The position numbers were made by a program, and so were the translations under genes. From positions 4,588,001-4,652,000 of the forward strand of contig NZ_CP068082.1 in assembly GCF_016724845.1 (NCBI RefSeq): DNA of 64,000 nucleotides, read 5' to 3'. Every line of letters starts with the position of its first letter. The stretch's first letter is position 1. The stretch comes from Sphingobacterium spiritivorum (GTDB taxonomy: Bacteria > Bacteroidota > Bacteroidia > Sphingobacteriales > Sphingobacteriaceae). Under the pieces are notes generated by a model, which saw only the letters and a list, made by a program, of their open reading frames with translations, was not told where the DNA came from and did no database searches. Shown here one piece after another: positions 27,574 through 35,860 of the stretch.

Positions 27574-28650
27574 ATGTTTAATTCTCCTGCAGGTTTAGCC
27601 ACTTCAAAAAGACATTACGCCATATTGGACGGACTTAGAGGTGTGGCCGCACTGGTCATCGTGATCTTCCATTTTCTGGAATGGATCTACAGCGATTTTA
27701 GTGATAATATAGTAGGACACGGCTATCTGGCTGTAGATTTCTTCTTTTGCTTGTCCGGTTTTGTAATAGGCTATGCTTATGATGATCGTATTAATCAAAT
27801 GGGACTTAAGCAGTTTTTTATTTCCAGAGCTATACGTCTGCATCCTTTAGTGATTCTGGGTGGTATACTGGGTCTGTTAGGCTATTTCTTTGATCCTTTT
27901 ACCGGACCTGAAGAAGTTCTTTCTACCAGTCGCATGATCCTCATTATAGTCTTCACTCTGGTTCTTATCCCGTTTCCGGTAATGAAAGATAAGGTGTATA
28001 ACATGTTTGGACTGAATGCTCCGGCATGGTCTCTCTTTTGGGAATATATAGCTAACATTGTATATGCTTTATTTCTGTCCCGCATCAGACGAACATTCCT
28101 TATCCTGTTAACCGTTGTGGCAGCAGGTGTTTTATGTTATGTCAGTTATACCGCTGGTGGCCTTTCCGGCGGATGGGGAAAAGGAAATTTTTGGGAAGGC
28201 GGCGCACGCATTGCCTATTCCTTTCTTGCAGGTTTACTTATTCATCGTTCCAAATGGATTCTACATTCCAAACTAGGCTTTGCAAGTCTTAGTATTTTGC
28301 TGATATTGCCATTTATGATGCCGTTCACCTCATGGAACTGGCTGGCAGAATCTCTGGTTGTACTTTTATATTTCCCCTTGCTTGTTTCTCTGGGCGCAGG
28401 GGCATTTCTTTCACCTTCCTTACAAAAGATCTGTAATTTTTCGGGACAGATATCCTATCCGATCTATATGACTCATTATTGGGGAATATGGGTGTTTGCT
28501 CACTATTATACGCAATACAAGCCGAGTACAGAGCAGCTTTTTTATATCATACCGCTATGTGTTATACTATTGGTATTATTTGCGTACCTGACAATGATTA
28601 TATACGACATTCCTGTACGAAGATATTTAAGCCGCATAATGCGTAAATAG
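27574..28650 (+). CDS. Acyltransferase-3 family membrane protein
   Basis: Integral membrane acyltransferase of 358 residues with about ten hydrophobic helices. The family signature is HYAILDGLRGVAALVIVIFHF near the N-terminus, including the catalytic His of the FHF block, then GYLAVDFFFCLSGFVIGYAY and an Arg-rich RAIRLHPL. Such proteins O-acylate sugars, exopolysaccharide, peptidoglycan or macrolides; the acceptor cannot be inferred. Its stop lies 5 bp from the stop of the convergent oxidoreductase gene, with no terminator between them. Confidence 0.92.
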   Translation: MFNSPAGLATSKRHYAILDGLRGVAALVIVIFHFLEWIYSDFSDNIVGHGYLAVDFFFCLSGFVIGYAYDDRINQMGLKQFFISRAIRLHPLVILGGILGLLGYFFDPFTGPEEVLSTSRMILIIVFTLVLIPFPVMKDKVYNMFGLNAPAWSLFWEYIANIVYALFLSRIRRTFLILLTVVAAGVLCYVSYTAGGLSGGWGKGNFWEGGARIAYSFLAGLLIHRSKWILHSKLGFASLSILLILPFMMPFTSWNWLAESLVVLLYFPLLVSLGAGAFLSPSLQKICNFSGQISYPIYMTHYWGIWVFAHYYTQYKPSTEQLFYIIPLCVILLVLFAYLTMIIYDIPVRRYLSRIMRK

Positions 28651-28655
28651 CGGTT

Positions 28656-29240
28656 TTATTTTCTGTGCAGGCCAAATTTTTTCACTTTTTGCAGCCACTT
28701 GTGTCTCAATGCATCCGAAGAAGTCTTTACAATACCTACATAAGTCACTTTTACAGGACTGATTCCGCAAAACTGTAAGACGGAGCGCTTTAACTGATTG
28801 ACACTGGGGCGACCGAAGAAAAGACGGTAATACCATCCCGGTTGATCTAATGTCGTAATGATATGAGCCGATCTTCCTTTTAACAATTTGTCCCAAAAAA
28901 CGGAATCGGGACGATACTGAAAAGCCATACCGGGAAGAAATAAGCGATCTATAAACCCTTTGCTGATGGCCGGAAGACCTCCCCACCATACCGGATGAAT
29001 CCATACGATATGATCGGCTTGCAGAATCTTTTGCCAGGCCTCCTGCAGATCGGGTTCCAACTCCATTCGCTGACGGTATCCATACTGCAGATTAGGATTA
29101 AACTCTAATTCCGATATTATGATTTCCTCAACATGAGCTCCGGACTCCAGCGCACCCTGTTTATAGGCTTCCGTAAGTGCTGCATTGAAGGAATTGCTGT
29201 TCGGATGAGCATTGATGATAAGGATTTTATTTTTTGACAT
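28656..29240 (-). CDS. NAD(P)H-dependent oxidoreductase, flavodoxin-like
   Basis: Flavoprotein of the NQO1/MdaB/Kef-ancillary family, about 194 residues from ATG 29240 (MSKNKILIINAHPNSNSFN); the longer frame to 29288 adds an unlikely leader. Seen are the FMN/FAD phosphate loop HPNSNSFNAAL, HIVWIHPVWWGGLPAISKGFIDRLFLPGMAF and the GRSAHIITTLDQPGWYY segment. It reduces quinones or electrophiles using NAD(P)H. It lies 60 bp behind a Crp/Fnr-type regulator in the same direction, suggesting a shared stress regulon. Confidence 0.9.
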   Translation of the reverse strand: MSKNKILIINAHPNSNSFNAALTEAYKQGALESGAHVEEIIISELEFNPNLQYGYRQRMELEPDLQEAWQKILQADHIVWIHPVWWGGLPAISKGFIDRLFLPGMAFQYRPDSVFWDKLLKGRSAHIITTLDQPGWYYRLFFGRPSVNQLKRSVLQFCGISPVKVTYVGIVKTSSDALRHKWLQKVKKFGLHRK

Positions 29241-29300
29241 TATGGCTGCTGTTTGTACAAAAATACCATATAGAACAACAGGCTGCACAGGACAAATGTC

Positions 29301-29894
29301 CTAAAAAACAATTTCCCTTCTTATACGACTAAGGTGCCGCTGTGTTATACCCAGATAAGTAGCCAGATATTGAAGAGGTATAAGGCGTATATAGTCAGGT
29401 TGATTCTGAAGCAAGCTGGTATAACGTTGGATAGCTTGCTGACGTTGCAATTGAAAAACACGTTGTTCCAGTTCAATATATTGTTGTTCGGCAATCATTT
29501 TCTGAAACCTGATCCAGCCTGGATAAAGATCATCCAGTTTTCTGATATCATCAGCACTGATCACAAAAAGCTCAGCATTGGAAATCGCCTGTATATTTTC
29601 CAGACTGGGAGTCTGCTGAATAAGGGATGAATAGGCCGCCAGCAATTCCTCAGGAAAACGAAAACAATAGGTAATTTCGTCCATATTGTCATTCAGATAG
29701 TAGGAGCGGAAAATTCCGGAGACAACCAGTGCAACCTCACTCGAATAATTACCTTCCCGGATAAAATAGTCTCCTTTCTTTAGCGATTTAGGTTTGAAAT
29801 GAGAGGCAATCACATCCACTTCAGAAGCGGTGAAAAGCTGAAAACTTTCTAAATAGGAACTGATTGTAATATCTGACTGCATACTAATATCCAA
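29301..29894 (-). CDS. Crp/Fnr-family transcriptional regulator
   Basis: A 197-residue regulator with an N-terminal cyclic-nucleotide-binding-like domain (KKGDYFIREGNYSSEVALVVSGIFRSYYLN, about residues 37-70) and a C-terminal winged HTH (IPLQYLATYLGITQRHLSRIRREI). No cysteine cluster for an FeS centre is visible and the strict cAMP-binding RS motif is absent, as in most Bacteroidota paralogues. It probably regulates the oxidoreductase downstream and perhaps the divergent SDR (148 bp away). Confidence 0.9.
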   Translation of the reverse strand: MDISMQSDITISSYLESFQLFTASEVDVIASHFKPKSLKKGDYFIREGNYSSEVALVVSGIFRSYYLNDNMDEITYCFRFPEELLAAYSSLIQQTPSLENIQAISNAELFVISADDIRKLDDLYPGWIRFQKMIAEQQYIELEQRVFQLQRQQAIQRYTSLLQNQPDYIRLIPLQYLATYLGITQRHLSRIRREIVF

Positions 29895-30042
29895 AAGATA
29901 AATATACAGTATTGTGATAAGTTATTATTCAAATTGGCGTAAAATCTATTTTTTGAGACTTTTATTTAGAATCAGACATTCATAAGACAAACGCCTGTTA
30001 GCAAAATCGTAACTTGTATGTATTCATTAAAATTAATTTATC

Positions 30043-30795
30043 ATGGGAATTTTAGATAATAAAGTAGCTATTGTGACCGGAGCAGGATCAGGAATTGGTC
30101 GTGCTGTAGCTTTGTCTTATGGAAAAGAAGGTGCAAAAGTAGTCGTTTCAGATATTAATGAGAAAGCCGGTCAGGAAACGGTAGATACGATTGTCCAGGC
30201 CGGAGGCACAGCCTTCTTTGTTAAGGCAGACACTTCGTCTGCAGAAGAAAATGAGGCTCTTGTAGATGCAACAATAGAAAAATACGGAAAATTAGATATT
30301 GCCTGCAATAATGCGGGTATAGGTGGTGCAGCTGCATTAAGCGGAGACTATGGACTGGAGGATTGGAAAAAAGTTACTGATATCAATTTTAACGGTGTAT
30401 TTTACGGATGTAAATACCAGTTAAAAGCTATGGAGAAAAACGGAGGAGGAGCTATAGTCAATATGGCTTCCATACATGGTATGGTCGCTGCACCCATGTC
30501 ATCAGCCTATACAGCGTCCAAACATGCTGTAGTAGGATTGACCCGCAACATAGGTGCCGAATACGGTCCGAAGAATATACGTTGTAATGCAGTCGGTCCC
30601 GGATATATCATGACACCTTTGCTGACCACACATCTGGGTAAAGAACAATTGGAAACCTTGCGTGCGAAGCATCCGATGGGACGCTTGGGGGAAGCAGAAG
30701 AAGTAGCTGAATTAGTCCTGTTCTTAAGCTCTGATAAAGCGTCCTTTATGACAGGAGGGTACTATCTCGTAGATGGCGGTTATACTGCTGTTTAA
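30043..30795 (+). CDS. SDR-family oxidoreductase (glucose-1-dehydrogenase-like)
   Basis: Classical SDR of 250 residues: VTGAGSGIG (residues 11-19), NNAGIGG, catalytic Ser in NMASIHG, Tyr156 and Lys160 in YTASKH, and the terminal GGYYLVDGGY. It resembles the glucose-1-dehydrogenase / 3-oxoacyl reductase-like subgroup; substrate unknown. It is divergent from the Crp/Fnr regulator, with TAACTTGT near 30008 as a weak -7 candidate, and ends at a strong terminator which appears to be the last clearly chromosomal landmark. Confidence 0.92.
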   Translation: MGILDNKVAIVTGAGSGIGRAVALSYGKEGAKVVVSDINEKAGQETVDTIVQAGGTAFFVKADTSSAEENEALVDATIEKYGKLDIACNNAGIGGAAALSGDYGLEDWKKVTDINFNGVFYGCKYQLKAMEKNGGGAIVNMASIHGMVAAPMSSAYTASKHAVVGLTRNIGAEYGPKNIRCNAVGPGYIMTPLLTTHLGKEQLETLRAKHPMGRLGEAEEVAELVLFLSSDKASFMTGGYYLVDGGYTAV

Positions 30796-31048
30796 TCCTT
30801 TAAATACATTTTCACCAAAAATACTGCAAAGAATAATAATATAAAAACGGCTGTAAATAAATGATTTACAGCTGTTTTTATATTATGCCGTATAAAACAG
30901 AGAATCTAAAATCGCTAAACGCAATAATAAACAGTGTAAAACACAAAAACACCTTTCTCGGTTGGAAACAGGAAAAAACCAGAGCAAAAATTACTTTCAA
31001 TAAGATGAAAAGAAGATACACACGCAGTCGAAATCACTAATTTTACAG
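30796..31048. other. Intergenic region that may hold a foreign-DNA boundary
   Basis: Apart from the terminator at 30844-30879 and the operator pair from 31049, this stretch is AT-rich and featureless. Sequence style changes here from the CCGGA-rich chromosome to the style seen in the mobile element. No tRNA or recognisable attachment site was found. Confidence 0.4.
30844..30879 (+). terminator. Intrinsic terminator of the SDR gene
   Basis: A 15-bp stem with one G-T pair (30844-30858 with 30864-30878), loop AAATG, T-tract on the 3' side and A-tract on the 5' side. Confidence 0.9.
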
Positions 31049-31088
31049 TGAACCTCACAGCAAAACAAAATGAACCTTTCAGAAAAGC
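31049..31088 (+). promoter_or_regulatory. Paired operator upstream of the AraC gene
   Basis: Direct repeats TGAACCTCACAGCAAAAC (31049-31066) and TGAACCTTTCAGAAAAGC (31071-31088) have a 22-bp period. Nineteen bases separate the second copy from the -7 element. The same arrangement recurs at 31970-32009. Confidence 0.75.
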
Positions 31089-31107
31089 AAAGCAGGCACA
31101 AAATTTC

Positions 31108-31115
31108 TAAATTTG
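31108..31115 (+). promoter_or_regulatory. -7 element of the AraC gene
   Basis: TAAATTTG fits TAnnTTTG, 23 nt before the AraC start codon and 19 nt after the operator pair. Confidence 0.65.
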
Positions 31116-31138
31116 TACAGGAATAATATCAGCAGGTT

Positions 31139-31966
31139 ATGAATGTAGAGCAAGAAGATAAATACGACACATTAAGCTATTCGGGAATTTTCCTTTCGTG
31201 CTTTTCCGAATATGGCGCACACTGTGTACACTCCAAGCCCGAACACGTTTTGGTATATATCTATTCGGGCGAACAGGTTATTGTTGACCGGAATAAAAAG
31301 ACCATAATAAAGGCGGGAGAATGCGCATTCATCAGGAGGGATAATCGCCTGCAAATGTTCAAAAACAGTAAGGGCGCAGATTGCTACAAAGGTATTTCGC
31401 TGACGTTTCAACGGAATGTTTTGCGGGAGTTTTACAGCAAGATGAATAAAGCGGATATACCCAAAGATGTACCTATATCCGATAAAAAAATATTCAAACT
31501 AAAGCCAAGCCCCGCAATAGAAAGTTTATTCCAGTCGCTTACGCCATATTTTGACAGCAATGTAAAACCAACAGAGGGCGTAACCCATTTAAAACTATTG
31601 GAGGGAATTTATGCTTTGCTCAACAGTTCGGAGCAATTCTACCCGATACTTTTTGATTTTGCCGACCCCTGGAAAATTGACCTGTTGGAGTTCCTTAATG
31701 AAAACTATATGCAGGAACTTTCAATGGAACAAATCGCAGCTTTTACCGGAAGAAGTTTAGCAACATTCAAAAGGGATTTTAAGAAGATAAGCAGCCTCAC
31801 ACCGCAAAAATGGCTAATCAATAAACGTCTGGAAATGGCTTACATCAAACTCAAAGAAGAAAAGAAAAAAGTACAGGAAGTTTATACGGAAGTTGGCTTT
31901 AAAAACCTTTCCCACTTTTCTACTGCATTTAAAAAGCAATACGGCATCCCACCGACAGAAATATAA
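31139..31966 (+). CDS. AraC-family regulator (probable autoregulator)
   Basis: A 275-residue AraC-type regulator. The N-terminal ligand domain resembles the ExsA/AraC cupin class (SKPEHVLVYIYSGEQVIVD, IIKAGECAFIRRDNRLQMF). The C-terminal HTH pair spans roughly residues 175-275 (LSMEQIAAFTGRSLATFKRDFKKISSLTPQKW and VQEVYTEVGFKNLSHFSTAFKKQYG). The same paired direct repeat lies at the same distance from the -7 element of this gene and of the acetyltransferase/hydrolase pair behind it, so it is probably the protein that binds there. Sequence style resembles the integrative element rather than the left-hand chromosome. Confidence 0.92.
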   Translation: MNVEQEDKYDTLSYSGIFLSCFSEYGAHCVHSKPEHVLVYIYSGEQVIVDRNKKTIIKAGECAFIRRDNRLQMFKNSKGADCYKGISLTFQRNVLREFYSKMNKADIPKDVPISDKKIFKLKPSPAIESLFQSLTPYFDSNVKPTEGVTHLKLLEGIYALLNSSEQFYPILFDFADPWKIDLLEFLNENYMQELSMEQIAAFTGRSLATFKRDFKKISSLTPQKWLINKRLEMAYIKLKEEKKKVQEVYTEVGFKNLSHFSTAFKKQYGIPPTEI

Positions 31967-31969
31967 AAT

Positions 31970-32009
31970 TGAGCCTTACAGAAAAGTAATTTGAGCCTTA
32001 CAGCAAAAC
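31970..32009 (+). promoter_or_regulatory. Paired operator upstream of the acetyltransferase
   Basis: Direct repeats TGAGCCTTACAGAAAAGT (31970-31987) and TGAGCCTTACAGCAAAAC (31992-32009) have a 22-bp period, matching the pair upstream of the AraC gene. Consensus TGARCCTYACAGMAAARY with one departure. Confidence 0.75.
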
Positions 32010-32028
32010 CGTTGTAAGGCTTTGTTTT

Positions 32029-32036
32029 TACCTTTG
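32029..32036 (+). promoter_or_regulatory. -7 element of the acetyltransferase operon
   Basis: TACCTTTG fits TAnnTTTG, 19 nt after the operator pair and 19 nt before the start codon; the operator spacing equals that of the AraC promoter. Confidence 0.65.
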
Positions 32037-32055
32037 TACTATAAAATGTTAGGCA

Positions 32056-32622
32056 ATGGAAATAGAAACGACAGATATATTTGAACGGTTACGTAATGGG
32101 GAAAGCGTACCATTCAGCGACCCACAATATTCCAAAATAGGACAAGCCTGTTACGATACAAAGAAATTATTGCTTCAAATGAACGGCACAGCCGAGCCGC
32201 ACGAAGTGAGAAGTTTATTAAGCCAAATTACAGGAAGCGGGATTGACGAAACCACAACCGTATTTACACCACTACATATTAACTACGGTCGGCATACCCA
32301 AATCGGTAAAAACGTATTCATCAACTTCGATTGCGTGTTTCTTGATTTGGGCGGTATCACTATTGAAGACAATGTACTGATAGCGCCAAAGGTCAGCCTG
32401 CTGTCCGAGGGACACCCCGTAACACCCGGAACCAGGGCAACGCTGACCACCGGGCATATCCACATCAAAAAGAATGCCTGGATTGGTGCAGGTGCTACCA
32501 TTATGCAGGGTGTAACCATTGGCGAAAATGCCATAGTAGCCGCAGGTGCGGTCGTTTCAAAAGAGGTCCCCGATAATACGATTGTAGGCGGTATTCCTGC
32601 AAAAATCATTAAGTCAATTTAA
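32056..32622 (+). CDS. Left-handed beta-helix (hexapeptide-repeat) O-acetyltransferase
   Basis: A 188-residue sugar/galactoside O-acetyltransferase-like enzyme (Maa/NodL/LacA group). After an N-terminal helical segment, hexapeptide repeats run from about residue 75 (HINYGRHTQIGKNVFINFDCVFLD, ITIEDNVLIAPKVSLLSEGHPVTP, IHIKKNAWIGAGATIMQGVTIGENAIVAAGAVVSKEVP, IVGGIPAKIIKSI). The conserved His in SEGHPVTP is the expected catalytic base for acetyl-CoA-dependent transfer. It begins a run with the alpha/beta hydrolase (11-bp gap) and lies behind the paired AraC operator. Acceptor unknown. Confidence 0.92.
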   Translation: MEIETTDIFERLRNGESVPFSDPQYSKIGQACYDTKKLLLQMNGTAEPHEVRSLLSQITGSGIDETTTVFTPLHINYGRHTQIGKNVFINFDCVFLDLGGITIEDNVLIAPKVSLLSEGHPVTPGTRATLTTGHIHIKKNAWIGAGATIMQGVTIGENAIVAAGAVVSKEVPDNTIVGGIPAKIIKSI

Positions 32623-32633
32623 AATGGAGAGAT

Positions 32634-33692
32634 ATGAAAATACTATCAGTTTTAGCATTATTAAGCCTGATGCTTTTAGGGCAATCCTGCATACAGAATA
32701 CAAACAATAAAAATTCAGAGAAAATGAACGATACAGCAAAAACAGAACACTACACGTTTGAGTTGAGTGATAAAGTAACCCGCCAAAAAGTAACCTTTAA
32801 AAACCGCTATGGCATTACGCTTTCAGGCGATTTATACACCCCGAAAAATCCCGGCAGCGAGTCATTGGCGGCACTTGCCATTAGCGGACCATTCGGGGCT
32901 GTGAAAGAACAATCTTCGGGATTGTATGCCAATCAAATGGCAGAGCGTGGATTTGTCGCACTGGCATTTGACCCGTCCTATACGGGCGAGAGTGGCGGCG
33001 AACCCCGTGCCGTAGCTTCGCCCGATATTAATACGGAGGATTTCAGCGCAGCAGTAGATTATCTCGGCATACAAAAAAACATAGATCGCAAGAAAATCGG
33101 TATCATAGGTATTTGTGGCTTTGGCGGTTTTGCCCTAAACGCTACTGCCATTGACAAACGTGTAAAAGCCGTTGCCGTTACCAGTATGTACGATATGACG
33201 AGGGTAATGTCAAAAGGTTATAATGATGCCGTTACATTGGAGCAGCGCACAAAAACATTGGAACAGTTGGGCGAACAGCGTTGGAATGATGCCGAAGCAG
33301 GAACATTCCAATCCGGCGCAATATTAAATCCTGAAAAGCTGAAAGGCGACGAACCGCAATTTGTAAAGGAATACCACGACTATTACCGTACACCAAGAGG
33401 CTTTCACGAGCGTTCCCTTAATTCAACGGGTGCGTGGAATGCCACTAATGCGTTGTCGTTTATGAATATGCCGATATTGACGTATATCAAAGAGATTTCG
33501 CCAAGACCACTTTTAGTCATTGCAGGAGAAAAAGCGCACTCCCGTTATTTCAGCGAAGATGCTTTTAAGGCAGCAGCAGAACCAAAGGAACTAATGATTA
33601 TCCCCAATGCGGTACACGTCGATTTGTACGACAAGATTGATGTTATTCCTTTTGGTAAGTTGGAAACATTCCTTAAAGACAATTTGAAATAA
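32634..33692 (+). CDS. Exported alpha/beta hydrolase (lipoprotein)
   Basis: A 352-residue alpha/beta hydrolase with lipoprotein signal MKILSVLALLSLMLLGQSC (lipobox GQSC). The core has LSGDLYTP, LAALAISGPFGAVKEQS, a nucleophile-elbow-like IGIIGICGFGGFAL with Cys in the usual Ser position (ICGFG), LVIAGEKAHSRYFSED with a probable acid, and His in NAVHVDLYD. A Cys nucleophile recalls dienelactone-hydrolase-like enzymes. Co-transcribed with the acetyltransferase; a deacylase or ester hydrolase role is plausible. Confidence 0.88.
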   Translation: MKILSVLALLSLMLLGQSCIQNTNNKNSEKMNDTAKTEHYTFELSDKVTRQKVTFKNRYGITLSGDLYTPKNPGSESLAALAISGPFGAVKEQSSGLYANQMAERGFVALAFDPSYTGESGGEPRAVASPDINTEDFSAAVDYLGIQKNIDRKKIGIIGICGFGGFALNATAIDKRVKAVAVTSMYDMTRVMSKGYNDAVTLEQRTKTLEQLGEQRWNDAEAGTFQSGAILNPEKLKGDEPQFVKEYHDYYRTPRGFHERSLNSTGAWNATNALSFMNMPILTYIKEISPRPLLVIAGEKAHSRYFSEDAFKAAAEPKELMIIPNAVHVDLYDKIDVIPFGKLETFLKDNLK

Positions 33693-33704
33693 AATGGGTT
33701 ATCT

Positions 33705-34169
33705 ATGAAACATTCTTTTTTGATGGTTGTGGCTTTTATGACAATGATTGTATGCAGTGCTTCGTCCTGCGATAAGAATGATGATAATGGCAACACAGAA
33801 AATATTACTCCTCTGGCAAATGGTAAAATCAAAATAAAGATAGGTTCACAAACCTTTACAGCTACATTATTGGACGACAAATCAGCAAAAGCATTTAAAG
33901 AAATGCTGCCCTTAACCATTAATATGGTTGAGCTGAATAATAATGAGAAATATTATGACTTCCCGAACAGCCTGCCGATCAACTCATCCAATTCCGGAAC
34001 CATCAAAAACGGGGATTTAATGTTGTACGGTTCAAAAACATTGGTGCTGTTTTACAAGACCTTTTCAACATCGTACAGCTACACGAAATTAGGTGCGGTA
34101 GATGATGTAACGGGTTTGGCAACCGCATTGGGTTCAGGGAATGTGACCGTTACTTTTGAAATGGAATAA
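33705..34169 (+). CDS. Cyclophilin-like-fold lipoprotein
   Basis: A 154-residue lipoprotein with a signal ending at Cys near SASSC (about residue 23) and an Asn/Asp-rich tether. The remaining ~115 residues match the cyclophilin-like family (PF18050): IKIKIGSQTFTATLLDDKSAKAFKEMLP, the YYDFPNSLPI strand, GTIKNGDLMLYGSKTLVLFYKTF and a C-terminal LGAVDDVTGLATALGSGNVTVTFE. The family lacks a proven isomerase activity and often lies beside flavodoxin or hydrolase genes. Starts 12 bp after the hydrolase stop, so the same operon. Confidence 0.85.
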   Translation: MKHSFLMVVAFMTMIVCSASSCDKNDDNGNTENITPLANGKIKIKIGSQTFTATLLDDKSAKAFKEMLPLTINMVELNNNEKYYDFPNSLPINSSNSGTIKNGDLMLYGSKTLVLFYKTFSTSYSYTKLGAVDDVTGLATALGSGNVTVTFEME

Positions 34170-34557
34170 GCATTGAAAAATAATTATAGTCAGCTCAAAT
34201 TCCTATATTCAACAGGAACGCCAATTCACGTAACATCATGAATAATGATATTCTTTTCTAAGTTCAGTTTTCGAAGAAAAATACTGTATTTTAGAAAAAA
34301 AAGATTAGTAAAAAGCAAAGTTAAGCAAAACGATTAAATCCGTTGCTATACAATGTTTTATAAAGAAGTAGTCTTTATTTGGAACTCGGTGTCTGATAGG
34401 TTTTGGGTTTGAAATGACAAAGTTAAGTTACTAATTCGTTACCGATTAATAGAGGTTCCTTATTAGTTTAAACGGTTATATTTCAGTGTTTTGCACTTAT
34501 TTTTATATTTCCTTGTAACTCAATGTAAATTAATTTTAAACATTAAACATTTGAGTT
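34170..34557. other. Noncoding region upstream of the integrase, possible left end of the element
   Basis: AT-rich, no supported gene. This is where an attachment site would lie if the integrase marks the left end. Without the right end no repeat can be paired, and there is no tRNA. An 8-bp inverted repeat TAACTCAA/TTGAGTTA at 34516-34523 and 34551-34558 touches the integrase start codon. Confidence 0.5.
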
Positions 34558-35808
34558 ATGACGCAGACAAAAAAATCAACGTTCAAACTGCTTTTCTACT
34601 TGAAAAAGAACGAACTAAAAAAAAATGGTAATGCTCCAATTATGGCACGTATTACCATTGACGGAACACCTAAAACTTTTGGGACAAAGTTAGAAATTGA
34701 CCCTAGCAATTGGGATCTAAAATATGGAAGAGTTGAGGGCAAAAGCGCAACAGCTTTAAATATTAATAAAAAGTTGGATAACATACGTGGGCGTATCGAC
34801 AAAATTTATGAAGATATGCTGAAACACGAGGGCTTTGCTACTTCCCAAAAAGTAAAGCTCTCATTCTTGGGTGTTGGTGTAATGGATGATGCAATTCTAA
34901 AAGTCTTTAACGATAAAAATGAGGATTTTAAAAAATTGGTTGACAAGGAAGAACGTTCACAAAGCACCTACAACAAGTACATCACGGTTTATAATCATCT
35001 TACCACTTTTATCAAAGAACGCTATCATCGTGATGATATGGCCTTTCGGGAATTGACTGGAGATTTTATTAGGGAATTCGATTTTTATCTTCGGTACGAT
35101 TTACAATCTACACATAATACGGTTTGGGTTTACACGATGCCCGTACTAAGTCTGGTAGAATTGGCTATAAAAAAAGGTTTGATACGTGATAATCCGTTTC
35201 AAGATTATGAAATTAATATGGAAGAAACCGACAGGGGTTATATTCTTAAAGAAGATGTAGAAAAACTGATGATGTGTGCACCGCCCCACCCACGGTATGA
35301 GCTTGTAAAAGATCTTTTTATTTTCAGTTGTTTTACCGGACTTGCTTATGCGGATATTAAAAAACTAACAAGGAACAATATTCAGTCTTTCTTCGATGGC
35401 CATCAATGGATCATCAGCAGAAGAAAAAAATCAGATATTGCTTCTAATGTTCGGTTAATGGAAATCCCAAAACGTATCATAGAAAAATACCTCGGTAGCA
35501 CTCGTAATGAGTTTATCTTTCCAGTTCCAACCAATGTAACCTGCAATACTCACATTGGCAAATTAATTGAAAAAGCTAAAATTATTACAGAACAAAAAGT
35601 AACTTTTCACACCGCAAGACACACATTTGGAACGATGTTTTTGACAGAAGGTGTTCCCCTTGAAAGCCTTAGTAAAATGATGGGGCATAAAAATATTTCT
35701 ACTACACAGATTTATGCTAAAATTACCAGCCAAAAGATTAGTAAGGATATGGATTTGGTAGCTCCTAAATTTAAGGAGATTGAAGAAGCGTTTTTACAGG
35801 TTATATAG
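34558..35808 (+). CDS. int: Tyrosine recombinase (integrase) of a CTnDOT-like element
   Basis: Site-specific recombinase of 416 residues that would integrate and excise the conjugative element. It has an N-terminal arm-binding domain (KNGNAPIMARITIDGTPKTFGTKL), a SAM-like core-binding domain (about 130-215) and the catalytic domain. Catalytic residues visible are His351 and Arg354 (HTARHTFG), His377 (MMGHKNIS) and nucleophile Tyr386 (TQIYAKI). The first catalytic Arg, expected in TGLRxxD, is replaced by Ala263 (FTGLAYADIKKL), as known for many Bacteroidota conjugative-transposon integrases. A clean terminator follows. No excisionase is adjacent; two HTH proteins about 12 kb away are candidates. 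Confidence 0.95.
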   Translation: MTQTKKSTFKLLFYLKKNELKKNGNAPIMARITIDGTPKTFGTKLEIDPSNWDLKYGRVEGKSATALNINKKLDNIRGRIDKIYEDMLKHEGFATSQKVKLSFLGVGVMDDAILKVFNDKNEDFKKLVDKEERSQSTYNKYITVYNHLTTFIKERYHRDDMAFRELTGDFIREFDFYLRYDLQSTHNTVWVYTMPVLSLVELAIKKGLIRDNPFQDYEINMEETDRGYILKEDVEKLMMCAPPHPRYELVKDLFIFSCFTGLAYADIKKLTRNNIQSFFDGHQWIISRRKKSDIASNVRLMEIPKRIIEKYLGSTRNEFIFPVPTNVTCNTHIGKLIEKAKIITEQKVTFHTARHTFGTMFLTEGVPLESLSKMMGHKNISTTQIYAKITSQKISKDMDLVAPKFKEIEEAFLQVI

Positions 35809-35831
35809 TTAATCACAATTTGATAATTACG

Positions 35832-35860
35832 AGCAGAACTTAACGGTTCTGCTTTTTTTA
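35832..35860 (+). terminator. Intrinsic terminator of the integrase
   Basis: Stem AGCAGAAC (35832-35839) with GTTCTGCT (35846-35853), followed by seven T. Confidence 0.9.

Noticed and set aside
34170..34557. tRNA-type attachment site for the integrase
   Set aside because: No cloverleaf or tRNA 3' end was found, and the right end needed for pairing is outside the window.
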